The notes: generated by a model from the sequence alone, not told the origin. Numbered from the stretch's first letter, positions 1 through 9,800 are shown. The stretch: DNA of 64,000 bases from Prochlorococcus sp. AG-355-P18 (GCA_003280515.1 QCER01000007.1:1-64000), one strand, 5' to 3'. Translations and numbers: made by a program.

Positions 1-2
1 AA

Positions 3-932
3 GTAGTTGGCATAGACAATATAAATGATTATTATTCTAAGGAATTGAAGCTCGCAAGATTAAAAATAATAGAAAAAAATAAATACAAAAATAATGGAGT
101 TTGGCATTTTTATAAGACATCACTTGAAAATATAAAATCAATTAAAGAAATTTGTTCTAGTTATGATTTTGATGTAATAGTGCATTTGGCTGCACAAGCA
201 GGTGTAAGATATTCCTTAATAAATCCTCAATCTTATATTGATTCAAACTTAGTTGGTTTTGGAAATATCTTAGAGATATGTCGAGAAAAAGATATTAAAA
301 ATTTCATTTTTGCTTCTAGTAGTTCAGTTTATGGTGGGAATAAAATTACTCCTTTTAATGAAGATCAAAAAGTTGACTACCCAGTAAGTCTTTACGCTGC
401 CACAAAAAAGGCAAATGAAGTATTAGCGCATTCATATAGTCATTTATATAATATCCCTACTACTGGTCTTAGATTCTTTACCGTTTATGGACCTTGGGGT
501 CGTCCCGATATGGCTCCAATGATTTTTATAAAATCAATATTAAAGAATGAACCTATAAAAGTTTTCAATAATGGGCTTATGAGGAGAGACTTTACTTATA
601 TTGATGATGTAGTTGAAGGAATCTTAAGATGCTGTTTTAAACCTGCTTCAAGTGATGATCATAATGAGTTCAGTTCAGCTCCCTACAGAATTTTTAATAT
701 TGGGAATGGCAAACCAATTGAACTATTACAATTTATAGATATTTTGGAAAAAAAACTTAATTTAAAAGCAATAAAAAATTTCCAGCCAATTCAACAAGGG
801 GATGTCATAGAAACTTTTGCAGATACTAAGGCTCTTGCAAATTGGATAAAATATAGTCCTAAAACTAAGATAGAAGATGGTTTGGATAAATTTGTAGATT
901 GGTATAAGAAATATTATTGCAAACTGACATAA
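3..932 (+). CDS. UDP-glucuronate 4-epimerase, 5'-truncated by the window
   Basis: This is an NAD-dependent short-chain sugar epimerase of the extended SDR type. It probably interconverts UDP-glucuronate and UDP-galacturonate for capsule or LPS synthesis. The frame is open from base 3 with no stop and reads a typical strand-2 segment (VVGIDNINDYY). The TTG at 45 is therefore internal, and the true start with the GxxGxxG NAD motif (about 30 residues) lies upstream of the window. The catalytic SSSSVYG segment and YAATK (about 393-407) are visible, as is TVYGPWGRPDMAP, typical of this epimerase group. galE follows 3 bases downstream, so the two are probably co-transcribed. The family is clear; the exact substrate is inferred from similarity and from the nearby UDP-glucose dehydrogenase. 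Confidence 0.85.
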   Translation, partial: VVGIDNINDYYSKELKLARLKIIEKNKYKNNGVWHFYKTSLENIKSIKEICSSYDFDVIVHLAAQAGVRYSLINPQSYIDSNLVGFGNILEICREKDIKNFIFASSSSVYGGNKITPFNEDQKVDYPVSLYAATKKANEVLAHSYSHLYNIPTTGLRFFTVYGPWGRPDMAPMIFIKSILKNEPIKVFNNGLMRRDFTYIDDVVEGILRCCFKPASSDDHNEFSSAPYRIFNIGNGKPIELLQFIDILEKKLNLKAIKNFQPIQQGDVIETFADTKALANWIKYSPKTKIEDGLDKFVDWYKKYYCKLT

Positions 933-935
933 TTA

Positions 936-1988
936 ATGAAAAATATTTTAATCACAGGTGGTACCGGTTTTATTGGGAGCCACATTTGCTTAGTCTTGCT
1001 GAATAAGGGTTATGAAATAACGATAGTTGATTCATTAATAAATAGCTCTCCTGTTGTAATAGAAAGATTAAAGGAATTTTGTAAATCTGGAGAAAAAAAT
1101 GTAAACAGAATTAATTTTGAAAAAGGTGATTTAAGAAATCAAGATTTTTTAAGTTCATTATTTGAAACTTATTATAAAAAGGGATTAAAATTTGATGCTG
1201 TATTACACCTGGCCGGATTGAAATCAGTTAAAGAATCAACTCAAGAACCACTAAAATACTGGGATTATAATTTAATAGGGACCATAAATCTACTAAAAAT
1301 AATGGGAGAATATAGATGCACAAATTTAGTTTTTAGTAGTAGTGCGACTATTTATGGAAGCAAAAAAGATAATACTTTAATTGATGAGTATTCTTTAATA
1401 AACCCCATAAATGCTTACGGATATACAAAAGCAACTATAGAAAGAATTTTAGAAGATTTATCCAAAACAAAAAATCAGAAATGGAGGATAGCATCATTAC
1501 GTTATTTTAATCCCGTTGGAGCACATTATTCTGGACGAATCGGTGAAAACCCTTTAGATAATCCAAATAATATACTGCCAATAATAACTAAAGTTGCTGC
1601 GGGATTAATTGATGAATTAAAGATTTTTGGAAATGACTGGGATACTCCTGATGGTACTGGGATTCGAGATTATATTCATGTAATGGATCTAGCAGAAGGT
1701 CATTTGATATCATTAGAGAAAATACTTAATAATGAATTTAAGTTTATTAAATTAAATCTCGGTACAGCAAAAGGTACTAGTGTTCTTGAACTTATTAAGA
1801 CCTTTGAAAAAGTTAATAAAGTAAAAGTTCCCTATAGATATTGTTTAAGAAGGGATGGAGATGTCGCTTATTCTGTTGCTGATAATAGTCTTGCAAAAAG
1901 TATTTTGAATTGGATACCCAAAAGAGATTTGGAAGAAATGTGTAGAGATAGTTGGAATTGGTACAAAAATAATCCAAAAGGTTTTTGA
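936..1988 (+). CDS. galE: UDP-glucose 4-epimerase
   Basis: It interconverts UDP-glucose and UDP-galactose, supplying galactose for surface polysaccharide. The 350-residue length is normal for GalE. The NAD-binding GGTGFIGSH is at residues 8-16, the catalytic serine region SSSATIYG at 134-141 and the catalytic YGYTK at 161-165. SLRYFNPVGAH and GTGIRDYIHVMDLA further on are classic GalE signatures. It starts 3 bases after the upstream epimerase stop, which suggests one transcript. The convergent ugd ends about 40 bases downstream. With its neighbours it forms a small sugar-nucleotide module inside the polysaccharide island. Confidence 0.93.
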   Translation: MKNILITGGTGFIGSHICLVLLNKGYEITIVDSLINSSPVVIERLKEFCKSGEKNVNRINFEKGDLRNQDFLSSLFETYYKKGLKFDAVLHLAGLKSVKESTQEPLKYWDYNLIGTINLLKIMGEYRCTNLVFSSSATIYGSKKDNTLIDEYSLINPINAYGYTKATIERILEDLSKTKNQKWRIASLRYFNPVGAHYSGRIGENPLDNPNNILPIITKVAAGLIDELKIFGNDWDTPDGTGIRDYIHVMDLAEGHLISLEKILNNEFKFIKLNLGTAKGTSVLELIKTFEKVNKVKVPYRYCLRRDGDVAYSVADNSLAKSILNWIPKRDLEEMCRDSWNWYKNNPKGF

Positions 1989-2028
1989 AATTGATAAAGA
2001 AAAATTTATAATTATTTTTTAAATAACA

Positions 2029-3429
2029 TTAATTTAACCCATCACCAACTCTCCAGAAATTCATACCATTTTTCAGGACTTTCTTTGGATCAATAATTGA
2101 TCTTGAGTCAAATATCCATGCAGGTCTTCTAACAATTGTTGAAACTTTATCCCATTTAATTTTGGTATATTCTTCCCATTCAGTTAATATTACAACTGCG
2201 TCTGAACCATTAATTGAATCATAGATATCTTCACTCATTGTCCAAGATCCTTCTTTAGAAAAATTTTGATTTTCGTTTTTCAAGTCTCTTGATATTTGGC
2301 TCATTTCTACCTTCGGATCATGAATACTTAATATCGCTCCTTCCTCGAGGAGATCTTTACAAATTCGTATGGCTGCTGATTCACGAGTATCGTTAGTATT
2401 AGCTTTAAATGCAAAACCTAAAATAGAAATTTTTTTTCCGGATACTGTGCCGAAAAGTTTTTTTACTACTAATTGCGAAATTCGATGTTGATGCCAATCA
2501 TTTAACTTCACAACACTTTCCCAAAAATTAGCAACCTGTGGGAGCCCAAAATATTCAGATAAGTAAACAAGATTTAAGATATCTTTTTTAAAACAACTCC
2601 CCCCGAATCCAGGACCAGAGTCAAGAAATTTTGGACCAATCCTTTTATCTGAACCTATTGCTCTCGCGACTTCTCTAACATCAGCACCTGTAGCTTCGCA
2701 TAAAGCACTTATAGAATTTATTGAACTTATCCTTTGAGCTAAGAAAGCATTAGCAGTAAGTTTAGCGAGCTCACTACTCCAAATATTTGTTCGAAGAATT
2801 TTATTTTTTGGTACCCAATTTGAATAAATACTAGAGAGTAAATCTATGGCATTTTCATTTTCTCCTCCAATTAGTACTCTATCAGGATTAATAAGATCTT
2901 CTATGGCAGAGCCTTCAGATAAAAACTCAGGATTAGATAAAACGTCAAATGTTTTTGCTGTCACATTTGATTTTACAGACTCCTTTAAAATTGATTTTAT
3001 AACTTCTGCTGTTCTTACCGGTAAAGTACTTTTTTCAACTACGATAGTATGCCCAACAGAATAACGTGCGACTTGCCTTGCACAAGCCTCAACCCACTTA
3101 AGATCACTTGCTTTTCCAGCCCCTAAACCTTTTTTTTTAGTAGGCGTATTTACAGAGATAAAAACCATATCTGCATTTTTAATTTTTTTATCTACAGAAT
3201 TAGAGAAAAAGAGATTTACTTCTCTACATCTACCTACTATTTCTGCAAGACCTGGCTCATAAATAGGTAGTTTGTTTAAATCTTTATGGTTCCATTTTTT
3301 AATCCTTTCTACATCTAAATCAACTACCTCTACTTTTACATCAGGACATTTATCAGCAATAACGGCCATTGTTGGACCACCTACATATCCAGCTCCAATA
3401 CAGCAAATATTTTTAATTTTAAAGTTCAT
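2029..3429 (-). CDS. ugd: UDP-glucose 6-dehydrogenase
   Basis: It oxidises UDP-glucose to UDP-glucuronate with two NAD+, giving the substrate for the UDP-glucuronate epimerase at the left edge. The N-terminal Rossmann motif GAGYVGGP is at residues 12-19. The catalytic cysteine is in GPGFGGSCFKKD (Cys279), and FAFKANTNDTRES marks the C-terminal UDP-binding domain. At 466 residues, with GAGYVGGPTMAV, it looks more like the longer animal/plant-type UGDH group than the short bacterial Ugd. That is a judgement from motif style, not from a tree. It is convergent with galE. Confidence 0.93.
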   Translation of the reverse strand: MNFKIKNICCIGAGYVGGPTMAVIADKCPDVKVEVVDLDVERIKKWNHKDLNKLPIYEPGLAEIVGRCREVNLFFSNSVDKKIKNADMVFISVNTPTKKKGLGAGKASDLKWVEACARQVARYSVGHTIVVEKSTLPVRTAEVIKSILKESVKSNVTAKTFDVLSNPEFLSEGSAIEDLINPDRVLIGGENENAIDLLSSIYSNWVPKNKILRTNIWSSELAKLTANAFLAQRISSINSISALCEATGADVREVARAIGSDKRIGPKFLDSGPGFGGSCFKKDILNLVYLSEYFGLPQVANFWESVVKLNDWHQHRISQLVVKKLFGTVSGKKISILGFAFKANTNDTRESAAIRICKDLLEEGAILSIHDPKVEMSQISRDLKNENQNFSKEGSWTMSEDIYDSINGSDAVVILTEWEEYTKIKWDKVSTIVRRPAWIFDSRSIIDPKKVLKNGMNFWRVGDGLN

Positions 3430-3602
3430 TTTTTAATATTTTTGCCTATTTTTGCTTATCCTATTATAAACCTTATTTGACAACTAAAATTACTTGATTA
3501 AAAACTAAAATATATTTAGAGAATTTAAATAATATAAAATAAAATTAATTTATAGACTTATAAATTTTAAGAATAAAAATAATTATCTTTAATAAAAATT
3601 TT

Positions 3603-4976
3603 TTATTTAAATTTGTTTTCTCTTGCTCTAAAAACAGTTTTTATTGTTTTAAAAAGAATAAATAAATCTAATAAAAATGAAATATGATTTATGTAATAGA
3701 TATCATAACTAAGTTTATTTATTGTATCTGTAATACTTGCTCCATAGGGATAATTAACCTGAGCCCATCCACTAATACCTGGTTTTAATACATTTCTGTA
3801 GTTATAGTATGGAATTTTTTGAAGTAATTCAATTTCAATCTCTGGTCTTTCAGGTCTTGGTCCAATAAGGCTCATCTTCCCTTCTATAACTGATAGAAGT
3901 TGTGGTAATTCATCAAGTCTTGTTGCCCTTATTATTTTTCCAACTTTTGTGATCCTTTTGTCTTTTTTTGATGCCCATTGGGCACCATATTTTTCGGCAT
4001 TTACCACCATACTTCTAAATTTAAAAATTTCAATTATTTCTCCTTTATATCCAGTTCTTTTTTGAGAATAAAAAATTGGTCCTTTATCTTCTAAGAAGAT
4101 ACAGAAAGAAATTAATATTGATATTGGTAATGTGACAAAAAATAAAATTATACTTAAAAAGAGATCCCCCACCCTTTTAACTCTAAATTTGTATGAGTTA
4201 TCCGAGAGATTAAATTTTTCAATTATTTGATATTTATTTTCAATTAAGTATGGTGGGATTCTATGTAGTTCAAGTTCACACCATTTTAAGACATTTAATA
4301 CATTTACTCCTTTTGACTTAAAATATAATATTTTGTCTAAATCATTAGAAGAAACATCATTACTATTATCTAAAATTATTCCTTCTAATGTTTCTAAATC
4401 CAATATATTAATATCAGAATTGTTATCTATTCTTTTAAAGTTTAAATTTTTACGATTAAGGTTAATTTCTTTTTTTAAGTTTTCAAAACTTTCTATTTTC
4501 CCAAAAAATATCCAATTCTTTTTATTTTTATAAAGACTATTTGTGATAATGCTTAGAAGATATTGTATAAGCCAACTAATCAAGGAAATAATTAAAGTTA
4601 TTCTAAAAAAGTATAATATTTCTTCTTTTTGAAATTCAATGAAATTCACCTCAGTATTTAAAATAAAAACAAAAACTTTGTTAAAAATATTAATAAATAA
4701 ATAAACTAAGTTACAAGCTAAGAATATTGATATGGATTTAATTAATGATTTGAAAATTTCAATTATATTTACATTTTTACAAACCATGTATCTTCCTAAA
4801 ATATAACTTGAGATTATCCAGAACGAACAAATACTAGTAGTTACTATTGGATTAGGTAAGGCCTCAAAAATTAATAAATAACCCTTTGAATATAAATATG
4901 CATTTAATATAAAATCTACTGATATAGCAAAAAGAATCCTTCTTCTAGATATAATCCATGGGATTTTTAATTTCAT
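3603..4976 (-). CDS. polyprenyl-phosphate sugar-1-phosphate transferase (WcaJ/WbaP type)
   Basis: It probably starts a polysaccharide repeat unit by moving a sugar-1-phosphate from UDP-sugar to undecaprenyl phosphate at the inner membrane. The N-terminal half has several hydrophobic segments. The C-terminal third is the catalytic transferase domain, with FKFRSMVVNAEKYG, RLDELPQLLSVIEGKMSLIG and PGISGWAQVNYPYG. The frame stays open upstream to a TTG at 5024, which would add 16 residues. I chose the ATG at 4976 because the added residues are not needed for a plausible first membrane segment. The family assignment is firm; the sugar is unknown. Confidence 0.88.
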   Translation of the reverse strand: MKLKIPWIISRRRILFAISVDFILNAYLYSKGYLLIFEALPNPIVTTSICSFWIISSYILGRYMVCKNVNIIEIFKSLIKSISIFLACNLVYLFINIFNKVFVFILNTEVNFIEFQKEEILYFFRITLIISLISWLIQYLLSIITNSLYKNKKNWIFFGKIESFENLKKEINLNRKNLNFKRIDNNSDINILDLETLEGIILDNSNDVSSNDLDKILYFKSKGVNVLNVLKWCELELHRIPPYLIENKYQIIEKFNLSDNSYKFRVKRVGDLFLSIILFFVTLPISILISFCIFLEDKGPIFYSQKRTGYKGEIIEIFKFRSMVVNAEKYGAQWASKKDKRITKVGKIIRATRLDELPQLLSVIEGKMSLIGPRPERPEIEIELLQKIPYYNYRNVLKPGISGWAQVNYPYGASITDTINKLSYDIYYINHISFLLDLFILFKTIKTVFRARENKFK

Positions 4977-5136
4977 TAATACATTTATATTAACTGCAAT
5001 TATATATCTAAATATAATTAACAAAATTGGTAAAAAAGATTTTAAAGATTATTTTTAATTATTTTTAATTAATTTCATCCTGATGCTGTGAGATAATAAC
5101 AACAACTTATAAAATCTAAAAAGTAGTTTTTAATGT

Positions 5137-5769
5137 ATGAGTAGAAATAAATTATTTAATTTCGATGTTAAAAGAGATTCTGATTTTATTGAAATAGGTG
5201 GAGGTGAAGGAGATTTATGTTCTGATTTAGTTAATCGCGGATATAATTTTATTCTTTATGTTGAACCTAATAATAAGAGGTTTCAAATAGCAAGAAAAAA
5301 ACTTTACCCTACAGATTGTCAGTGTAAAGATATTTCTAAAATTGATTTTTCCCAATTTAAACCAAGATCAGATTCGGCAACTGTAATTATGCAAGATGTA
5401 ATAGAGCATATATCAAAAAAAAAGCTCAAGGATTTTTTTATAAAGTTATCTAATTATTATTCAAAAGTTTATTTTATTGGTAGAACTCCAAATCTTAAAA
5501 GTCCATATGGATTAAGAAACTCATTTGGTGATAATACACATATTCATAGATTTACTGATTCTTCACTTAAGGATTTTTTGAAAAATTTAGGTTTTGACCA
5601 AATAAGTGTTTCGAATGAAAATTTTAGGATTACAGGAATTTTATCCTTTTTAAGATATTTTCCTTATTTAATAATTATTTATACCTTGTCGCTTAAGTTT
5701 GCAATTGTTTATGGCAATTGGGAGGGCTTACTTACCCCAAATATTGTATTTCATTCAGAGAAAATTTAA
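5137..5769 (+). CDS. class I SAM-dependent methyltransferase
   Basis: This 210-residue protein has the SAM-binding motif I FIEIGGGEGD at residues 17-26, followed by motif-II-like YVEPN and a motif-IV-like region MQDVIEHISKKK. That pattern matches Methyltransf_11/23-type enzymes. Its stop lies 13 bases before the start chosen for the ABC membrane protein, so it probably heads a co-transcribed run that continues through two transporter genes and two glycosyltransferase genes. A sugar or lipid-linked glycan is a reasonable substrate guess, but the sequence does not show it. Confidence 0.7.
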   Translation: MSRNKLFNFDVKRDSDFIEIGGGEGDLCSDLVNRGYNFILYVEPNNKRFQIARKKLYPTDCQCKDISKIDFSQFKPRSDSATVIMQDVIEHISKKKLKDFFIKLSNYYSKVYFIGRTPNLKSPYGLRNSFGDNTHIHRFTDSSLKDFLKNLGFDQISVSNENFRITGILSFLRYFPYLIIIYTLSLKFAIVYGNWEGLLTPNIVFHSEKI

Positions 5770-5782
5770 AATTTCATTATTA

Positions 5783-6739
5783 ATGTTTAAACTTTTTGTA
5801 TATCTTAAAAAAAATATTTTTTTAAACAGAATCTTTTCTATAAAAAAATCAATAATAACTTATTCTTTGGCAAGCTTTTTTGATATTTTTATAATTTTAT
5901 TCATCTCAGACATTTTTAATAAACTCACAACTGGTAGTTCATCTACTAATATTTTTTATAACGTTATGGTGTGTATGGCTTTTATAGCTTTCCGTACTAT
6001 TTTGGTATTTTTATTGAGAAAATATGCTTTTAGTAGAATTTTTTATAAAAAAATAAGAGATGAGAAGCTTTTGGTAGATAACTTTATAAAAAAAAGAATT
6101 AATAATATATTAAATATCGAAAATGATCTAAATTTATTCAAGGAGAAACTTGTAAATTCTTCTAATCTTTCAGTAGTCAATTTTGATATACCCATTGTGG
6201 TGGTTTTTTCTGAACTAATATTTGCAATAGGTGGAATTATTATTTTATTAAAAATATTTGGATTGAGATTATTATTGTTTAATCTTCCTATCTTTATTTT
6301 ACTTTTATTCTTTTCAAAATTTGTTTCAAAAAAACTTAATATATTAGGAAAAAACTTTCTTAACTATACAGAAAAAAGAATAAATTCAATTGATAATGTT
6401 TCAGAAATAGCATTGGAGCTATCTGCTTTAAATCGAACTGAGAACTTGTTAGGTTATTTTCAAAAAGTAAATGAACCTTTTAATAAAATTTTAAATGAAC
6501 AAATTATTACCTCAAATATGATGCAGATATTCACAGAATCATCATCTTTCATTATTATTTTAATATCTTTAATTTGTCTCGTTACAAATATTACTGAGAC
6601 CTCATTAGCAAATACAGCAACTTCTTTAGCAGTTTTATCAAGATTGGTTCCAAGCTTTACAAGGTCAGTAAGTTTTATAACTCAACTGCAATTTGGACTA
6701 CCATCAGTAAAAAGATTGTCTCAAATGAATAAAATTTAA
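5783..6739 (+). CDS. ABC exporter membrane subunit
   Basis: This 318-residue protein has about six hydrophobic segments and no nucleotide-binding domain. It resembles the membrane half of a type-I (MsbA/PglK-like) ABC exporter. The longest frame runs back to a TTG at 5699, overlapping the methyltransferase by 71 bases. The ATG at 5783 is the better start because it leaves no overlap. The ATPase subunit is encoded 7 bases downstream. It may move a lipid-linked sugar or polysaccharide across the membrane; this is inferred from the surrounding glycosyltransferases. Confidence 0.6.
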   Translation: MFKLFVYLKKNIFLNRIFSIKKSIITYSLASFFDIFIILFISDIFNKLTTGSSSTNIFYNVMVCMAFIAFRTILVFLLRKYAFSRIFYKKIRDEKLLVDNFIKKRINNILNIENDLNLFKEKLVNSSNLSVVNFDIPIVVVFSELIFAIGGIIILLKIFGLRLLLFNLPIFILLLFFSKFVSKKLNILGKNFLNYTEKRINSIDNVSEIALELSALNRTENLLGYFQKVNEPFNKILNEQIITSNMMQIFTESSSFIIILISLICLVTNITETSLANTATSLAVLSRLVPSFTRSVSFITQLQFGLPSVKRLSQMNKI

Positions 6740-6746
6740 ATTTATA

Positions 6747-7319
6747 ATGATTCTAAATATTTTTGGACCAAGTGGATCTGGTAAAACTACTTTAATTAAG
6801 GATCTTCTAAAATCAAATAACATAAAGTATTTTTTTGAAAAGATTACTAAAAAAGATTTTAATGGGCAATTCAATGAAAATATTTCTATTTCTCTTATGC
6901 CATTACCCTTATTTAGAGGAGATGTAAAAGAATTCTTTTATATATTTAATATAAAAGTTGATATTTTGTTAAATCTAAACTACGAGCTAAGAAATTTATC
7001 AGATTCAATCTTTGAAAAAATCGATACTCAGAAAAAGCTTGAAATTGTTTCTTCTAGAAATATAGAAACTTTCAGTGCGGGTGAAATGAGAAGATTATTT
7101 TTATTGAAGTCTTTATTAGTCAAATCGGATCTAGTTATTATAGATGAACCTTTTTCAAATTCGGATAAAAAAATCTGGAACAAAATATATTCTGCAATTA
7201 AAACTAAATCAAATGCTATTGTTTTGTCACATCAATCATTAGAAAAATTCTCAGACGAAAATGAAAAAAATTTTTACGTTAATGTAAGTCAAATCTCTGA
7301 TGAAATATTTATCAAATGA
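6747..7319 (+). CDS. ABC transporter ATP-binding protein (compact)
   Basis: All ATPase motifs are present. Walker A GPSGSGKTT is at residues 7-15, the signature FSAGEM at 108-113, Walker B LVIIDEP at 128-134 and the H-loop histidine at 161. At 190 residues it is short for a nucleotide-binding domain, with little N- or C-terminal extension. It follows the membrane protein by 7 bases and overlaps the next glycosyltransferase start by 4 bases (ATGA), so it sits in a tightly coupled operon. Substrate unknown; export of a glycan precursor is the contextual guess. Confidence 0.8.
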   Translation: MILNIFGPSGSGKTTLIKDLLKSNNIKYFFEKITKKDFNGQFNENISISLMPLPLFRGDVKEFFYIFNIKVDILLNLNYELRNLSDSIFEKIDTQKKLEIVSSRNIETFSAGEMRRLFLLKSLLVKSDLVIIDEPFSNSDKKIWNKIYSAIKTKSNAIVLSHQSLEKFSDENEKNFYVNVSQISDEIFIK

Positions 7320-8122
7320 TGAAAAATACGATTATACTTACTATTCATAATAAAGAAAAAACAATAGTAAGGATATTAAATGAGTTAATAAAAAATACCA
7401 GCAAAATAACAGAAAGGATTATTATAATTTTAGATGGATGTACTGATAATACATATGAAAAAATTAATGATTTTGTTAAAATTAAAAATTTAAGCATAAA
7501 AATCGATATTATTTTTACTAATGATATATGGGAGACAAAAGCCAATAATGTGGGTTTAAAAGAAGTGCAAACTCAATATGCAACTATTGTTCAAGATGAT
7601 ATGTTAATTAAACAAAAAAATTGGGATAAATTATTAATAGAAAAACTAGCTAATAATAATGTATTTTCTATTAGTGGTAGAGCAGCTTATAATTACAAAT
7701 TAAAAAACAATAAGCTTACTATAGAAAATATTATTGGAAGAGAATACCCTTTTTCAAATAAAAATTTTTTTGGGAAAATAATTGGAAAATTATTTGCTAT
7801 TTTTAAACCTTATTGGTTTTTTAAATATTTTTCATTATTCTCTGTAAGAGAAATTAATAATCGAGGCCCTCTTGTATTAAAAATAAATTTAGTTAGAGAA
7901 TTAGGATTTTTTGATGAGAAGTTTGCACCATTTGAATTAGATGATGTTGATTTATGTTTAAGAGCTTTTAAAAAATACGGTCTTCATTCTAGTTGCTTAC
8001 CCATTTATTATGAAGAAATTAATGGGAGTAAAAAAAATAATCTAAATTCGAGTCGTATGAGTGAAAAAAGTATTGCTAAAAATTCTGCTTTGTTAATTAG
8101 TAAACATAGAGATTTATTATGA
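7316..8122 (+). CDS. glycosyltransferase family 2 (GT-A fold)
   Basis: A 268-residue GT2-like enzyme. The N-terminus (IILTIHNKEKTIVRIL) is the usual first Rossmann strand and helix, LDGCTDNT lies at residues 39-46, and the metal-binding acidic motif QDDM is at 93-96. A later FELDDVDLCLRAF segment is the typical C-terminal acidic region of GT2 enzymes. It overlaps the ABC ATPase gene by 4 bases and the next gene by 4 bases, which indicates translational coupling. Donor and acceptor are not predictable. Confidence 0.82.
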   Translation: MMKNTIILTIHNKEKTIVRILNELIKNTSKITERIIIILDGCTDNTYEKINDFVKIKNLSIKIDIIFTNDIWETKANNVGLKEVQTQYATIVQDDMLIKQKNWDKLLIEKLANNNVFSISGRAAYNYKLKNNKLTIENIIGREYPFSNKNFFGKIIGKLFAIFKPYWFFKYFSLFSVREINNRGPLVLKINLVRELGFFDEKFAPFELDDVDLCLRAFKKYGLHSSCLPIYYEEINGSKKNNLNSSRMSEKSIAKNSALLISKHRDLL

Positions 8123-8814
8123 ATATTCATGTTGGTACATTTGCTTCTAAAAATTTTGAGAAGCAACAAAAACTGCAAGCAAATATACTATTAGATATTG
8201 GCTTTAATTCATCAAATATTCATTTATTTAATCCAACTAAACTTGATAATCATTTCTATAATTCTCATCCTTATGCCTCAGAAAATAATAAATTTGCTTG
8301 GTATAGTTTTAAACCTTATTTTTTGGGAATGTTGCTAAATAATATGAAAAAAGGTGATATTTTATTGTATTTAGATGTTAATGATAAACCAATCCTAGGA
8401 ATAAAAGAATATATAGAAAATCAATTTCTTATTAGGAAAGATTTGGATATATTGTCATGCGGTACCAATTATCCAAATTTTAAATACCTTTCTAGTTTTC
8501 ATAAATCAAATTTGTCATTAACGATTATAATTGAATCTCTTTTTTTATTTCAACCTGAATGTGGAGTAATTGCTATAAGGAACTCATTTAAATCTAAATC
8601 AATTTTAAGAATTTGGTATGAATTGACACTTATGAATTCTTATTCATTAAATACAAAAAGATATAATAGTGGTCTTTCTAGACATGATCAAGAAACAATG
8701 TTTATTATCTCTAGAATTTATAAGACAGTAAAAATAGAATCATGGTTAAGATACAAACTTTTAGGCAAAGGCTTAAGAAGATTTGTTAAGTTTGAAGCTC
8801 TAAGAAAATTTTAA
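8119..8814 (+). CDS. putative glycosyltransferase, capsular-type
   Basis: I recognise this 231-residue protein only by pattern. The segment WYSFKPYFLGMLL followed by KGDILLYLDVND (residues 79-89) resembles small bacterial glycosyltransferase-like proteins that have a W-x-KP-Y motif and a D-x-D/DAG-like metal motif. The late SRHDQETMFI matches their H-x-DQ region. It overlaps the upstream GT2 gene by 4 bases (ATGA). A role in adding a sugar to the island polysaccharide is inferred from operon position. Confidence 0.5.
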   Translation: MNIHVGTFASKNFEKQQKLQANILLDIGFNSSNIHLFNPTKLDNHFYNSHPYASENNKFAWYSFKPYFLGMLLNNMKKGDILLYLDVNDKPILGIKEYIENQFLIRKDLDILSCGTNYPNFKYLSSFHKSNLSLTIIIESLFLFQPECGVIAIRNSFKSKSILRIWYELTLMNSYSLNTKRYNSGLSRHDQETMFIISRIYKTVKIESWLRYKLLGKGLRRFVKFEALRKF

Positions 8815-8864
8815 TATGTCTCTAATTAAGGAATGCAGTACTTAAAAACTCTATAAGTTAAAAT

Positions 8865-9800
8865 TTAAATTCCTAAAAATAATTTGTCTAAAAAAGATAA
8901 CTTTTTTTCATAAAGATTACTATATAGTCTATTTCTTAATTTTGAATAAGCTTTTGTTAAAAAAACCCTCACAAAATTTCTTGTATCATAAATGCCAGAG
9001 TGTTTGTATAAGCAACCATTTAGAGATTCTTTTGAAGCTCCAAGTAAATTTACTGAATAAAATCTTATTAATGCATCACCCCATCTGAATTTATAAATTC
9101 CTTGCGAACGGATAATATGAGCTAGAAATTTTCTATGAATATTTGACCTTGCCCATTCCAGCCTAACAATTTCAAAATTTGTATAATAAATTTTTGGGTT
9201 TAAAGTCGCTTCATTACAATGATTTAGAAAATTAGAAATTAAATTTGTATTTTTTTTGCAAAACTTATAGATACATTTACCAAATCCTATAGTTACTGAT
9301 TTATCTTCATTTTGGACTGTTTTTTCAATATATCCATAATCACTGTTAAAACTTTCTAATTGATTTAAAAAATTTTTATTTGTGTAAATAAAAAATGAAT
9401 CAGTATCCATTCTTACAAAGTATTCTACATTATTCAAAACTTCATCAAAAAATACGTCATTTGCAAAAAATTTACACATATCTCTATATCCAAGACTGAA
9501 TGAATTAATACAACTGCAATTGCTTGGAAAGTCCCTTAAGTATTTGTCTGTTTTTTTTCTTTTTACATAATCCTTTAGTGAGATTTTTCTAATTAAGATT
9601 TTGATCTTTAGTTCTTTGGAGAGGTAGTCAATATATGATCTTACATTTTTACTAGGATTTCCTTCGCAGAAGATTATTATTTTATAACTGCAAATTAATT
9701 TCTTTAAAATGTTTTGATAAAGAAGTTTTAAAGAAATTCCAAAATCATTCCAAGTTTTTTTATCTTGTTTAACTAGGTAGGTAAAAGCAAACTTATACAT
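8865..9800 (-). CDS. GT15-like (KTR/Kre2-type) mannosyltransferase
   Basis: Several blocks match glycosyltransferase family 15, the alpha-1,2-mannosyltransferases best known from fungal Golgi. They are GYRDMCKFF (residues 104-112), FVRMDTDSFF (128-137, in the donor/metal-binding position), TNFEIVRLEWARS (207-219) and FRWGDALIRF (238-247). They occur in the same order as in that family. The protein has 311 residues and no signal anchor. It is transcribed opposite to the preceding operon, with AT-rich spacers on both sides. Mannosyl transfer is inferred from the family. GT15-like proteins are uncommon in bacteria, so acquisition by transfer is likely. Confidence 0.7.
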   Translation of the reverse strand: MYKFAFTYLVKQDKKTWNDFGISLKLLYQNILKKLICSYKIIIFCEGNPSKNVRSYIDYLSKELKIKILIRKISLKDYVKRKKTDKYLRDFPSNCSCINSFSLGYRDMCKFFANDVFFDEVLNNVEYFVRMDTDSFFIYTNKNFLNQLESFNSDYGYIEKTVQNEDKSVTIGFGKCIYKFCKKNTNLISNFLNHCNEATLNPKIYYTNFEIVRLEWARSNIHRKFLAHIIRSQGIYKFRWGDALIRFYSVNLLGASKESLNGCLYKHSGIYDTRNFVRVFLTKAYSKLRNRLYSNLYEKKLSFLDKLFLGI

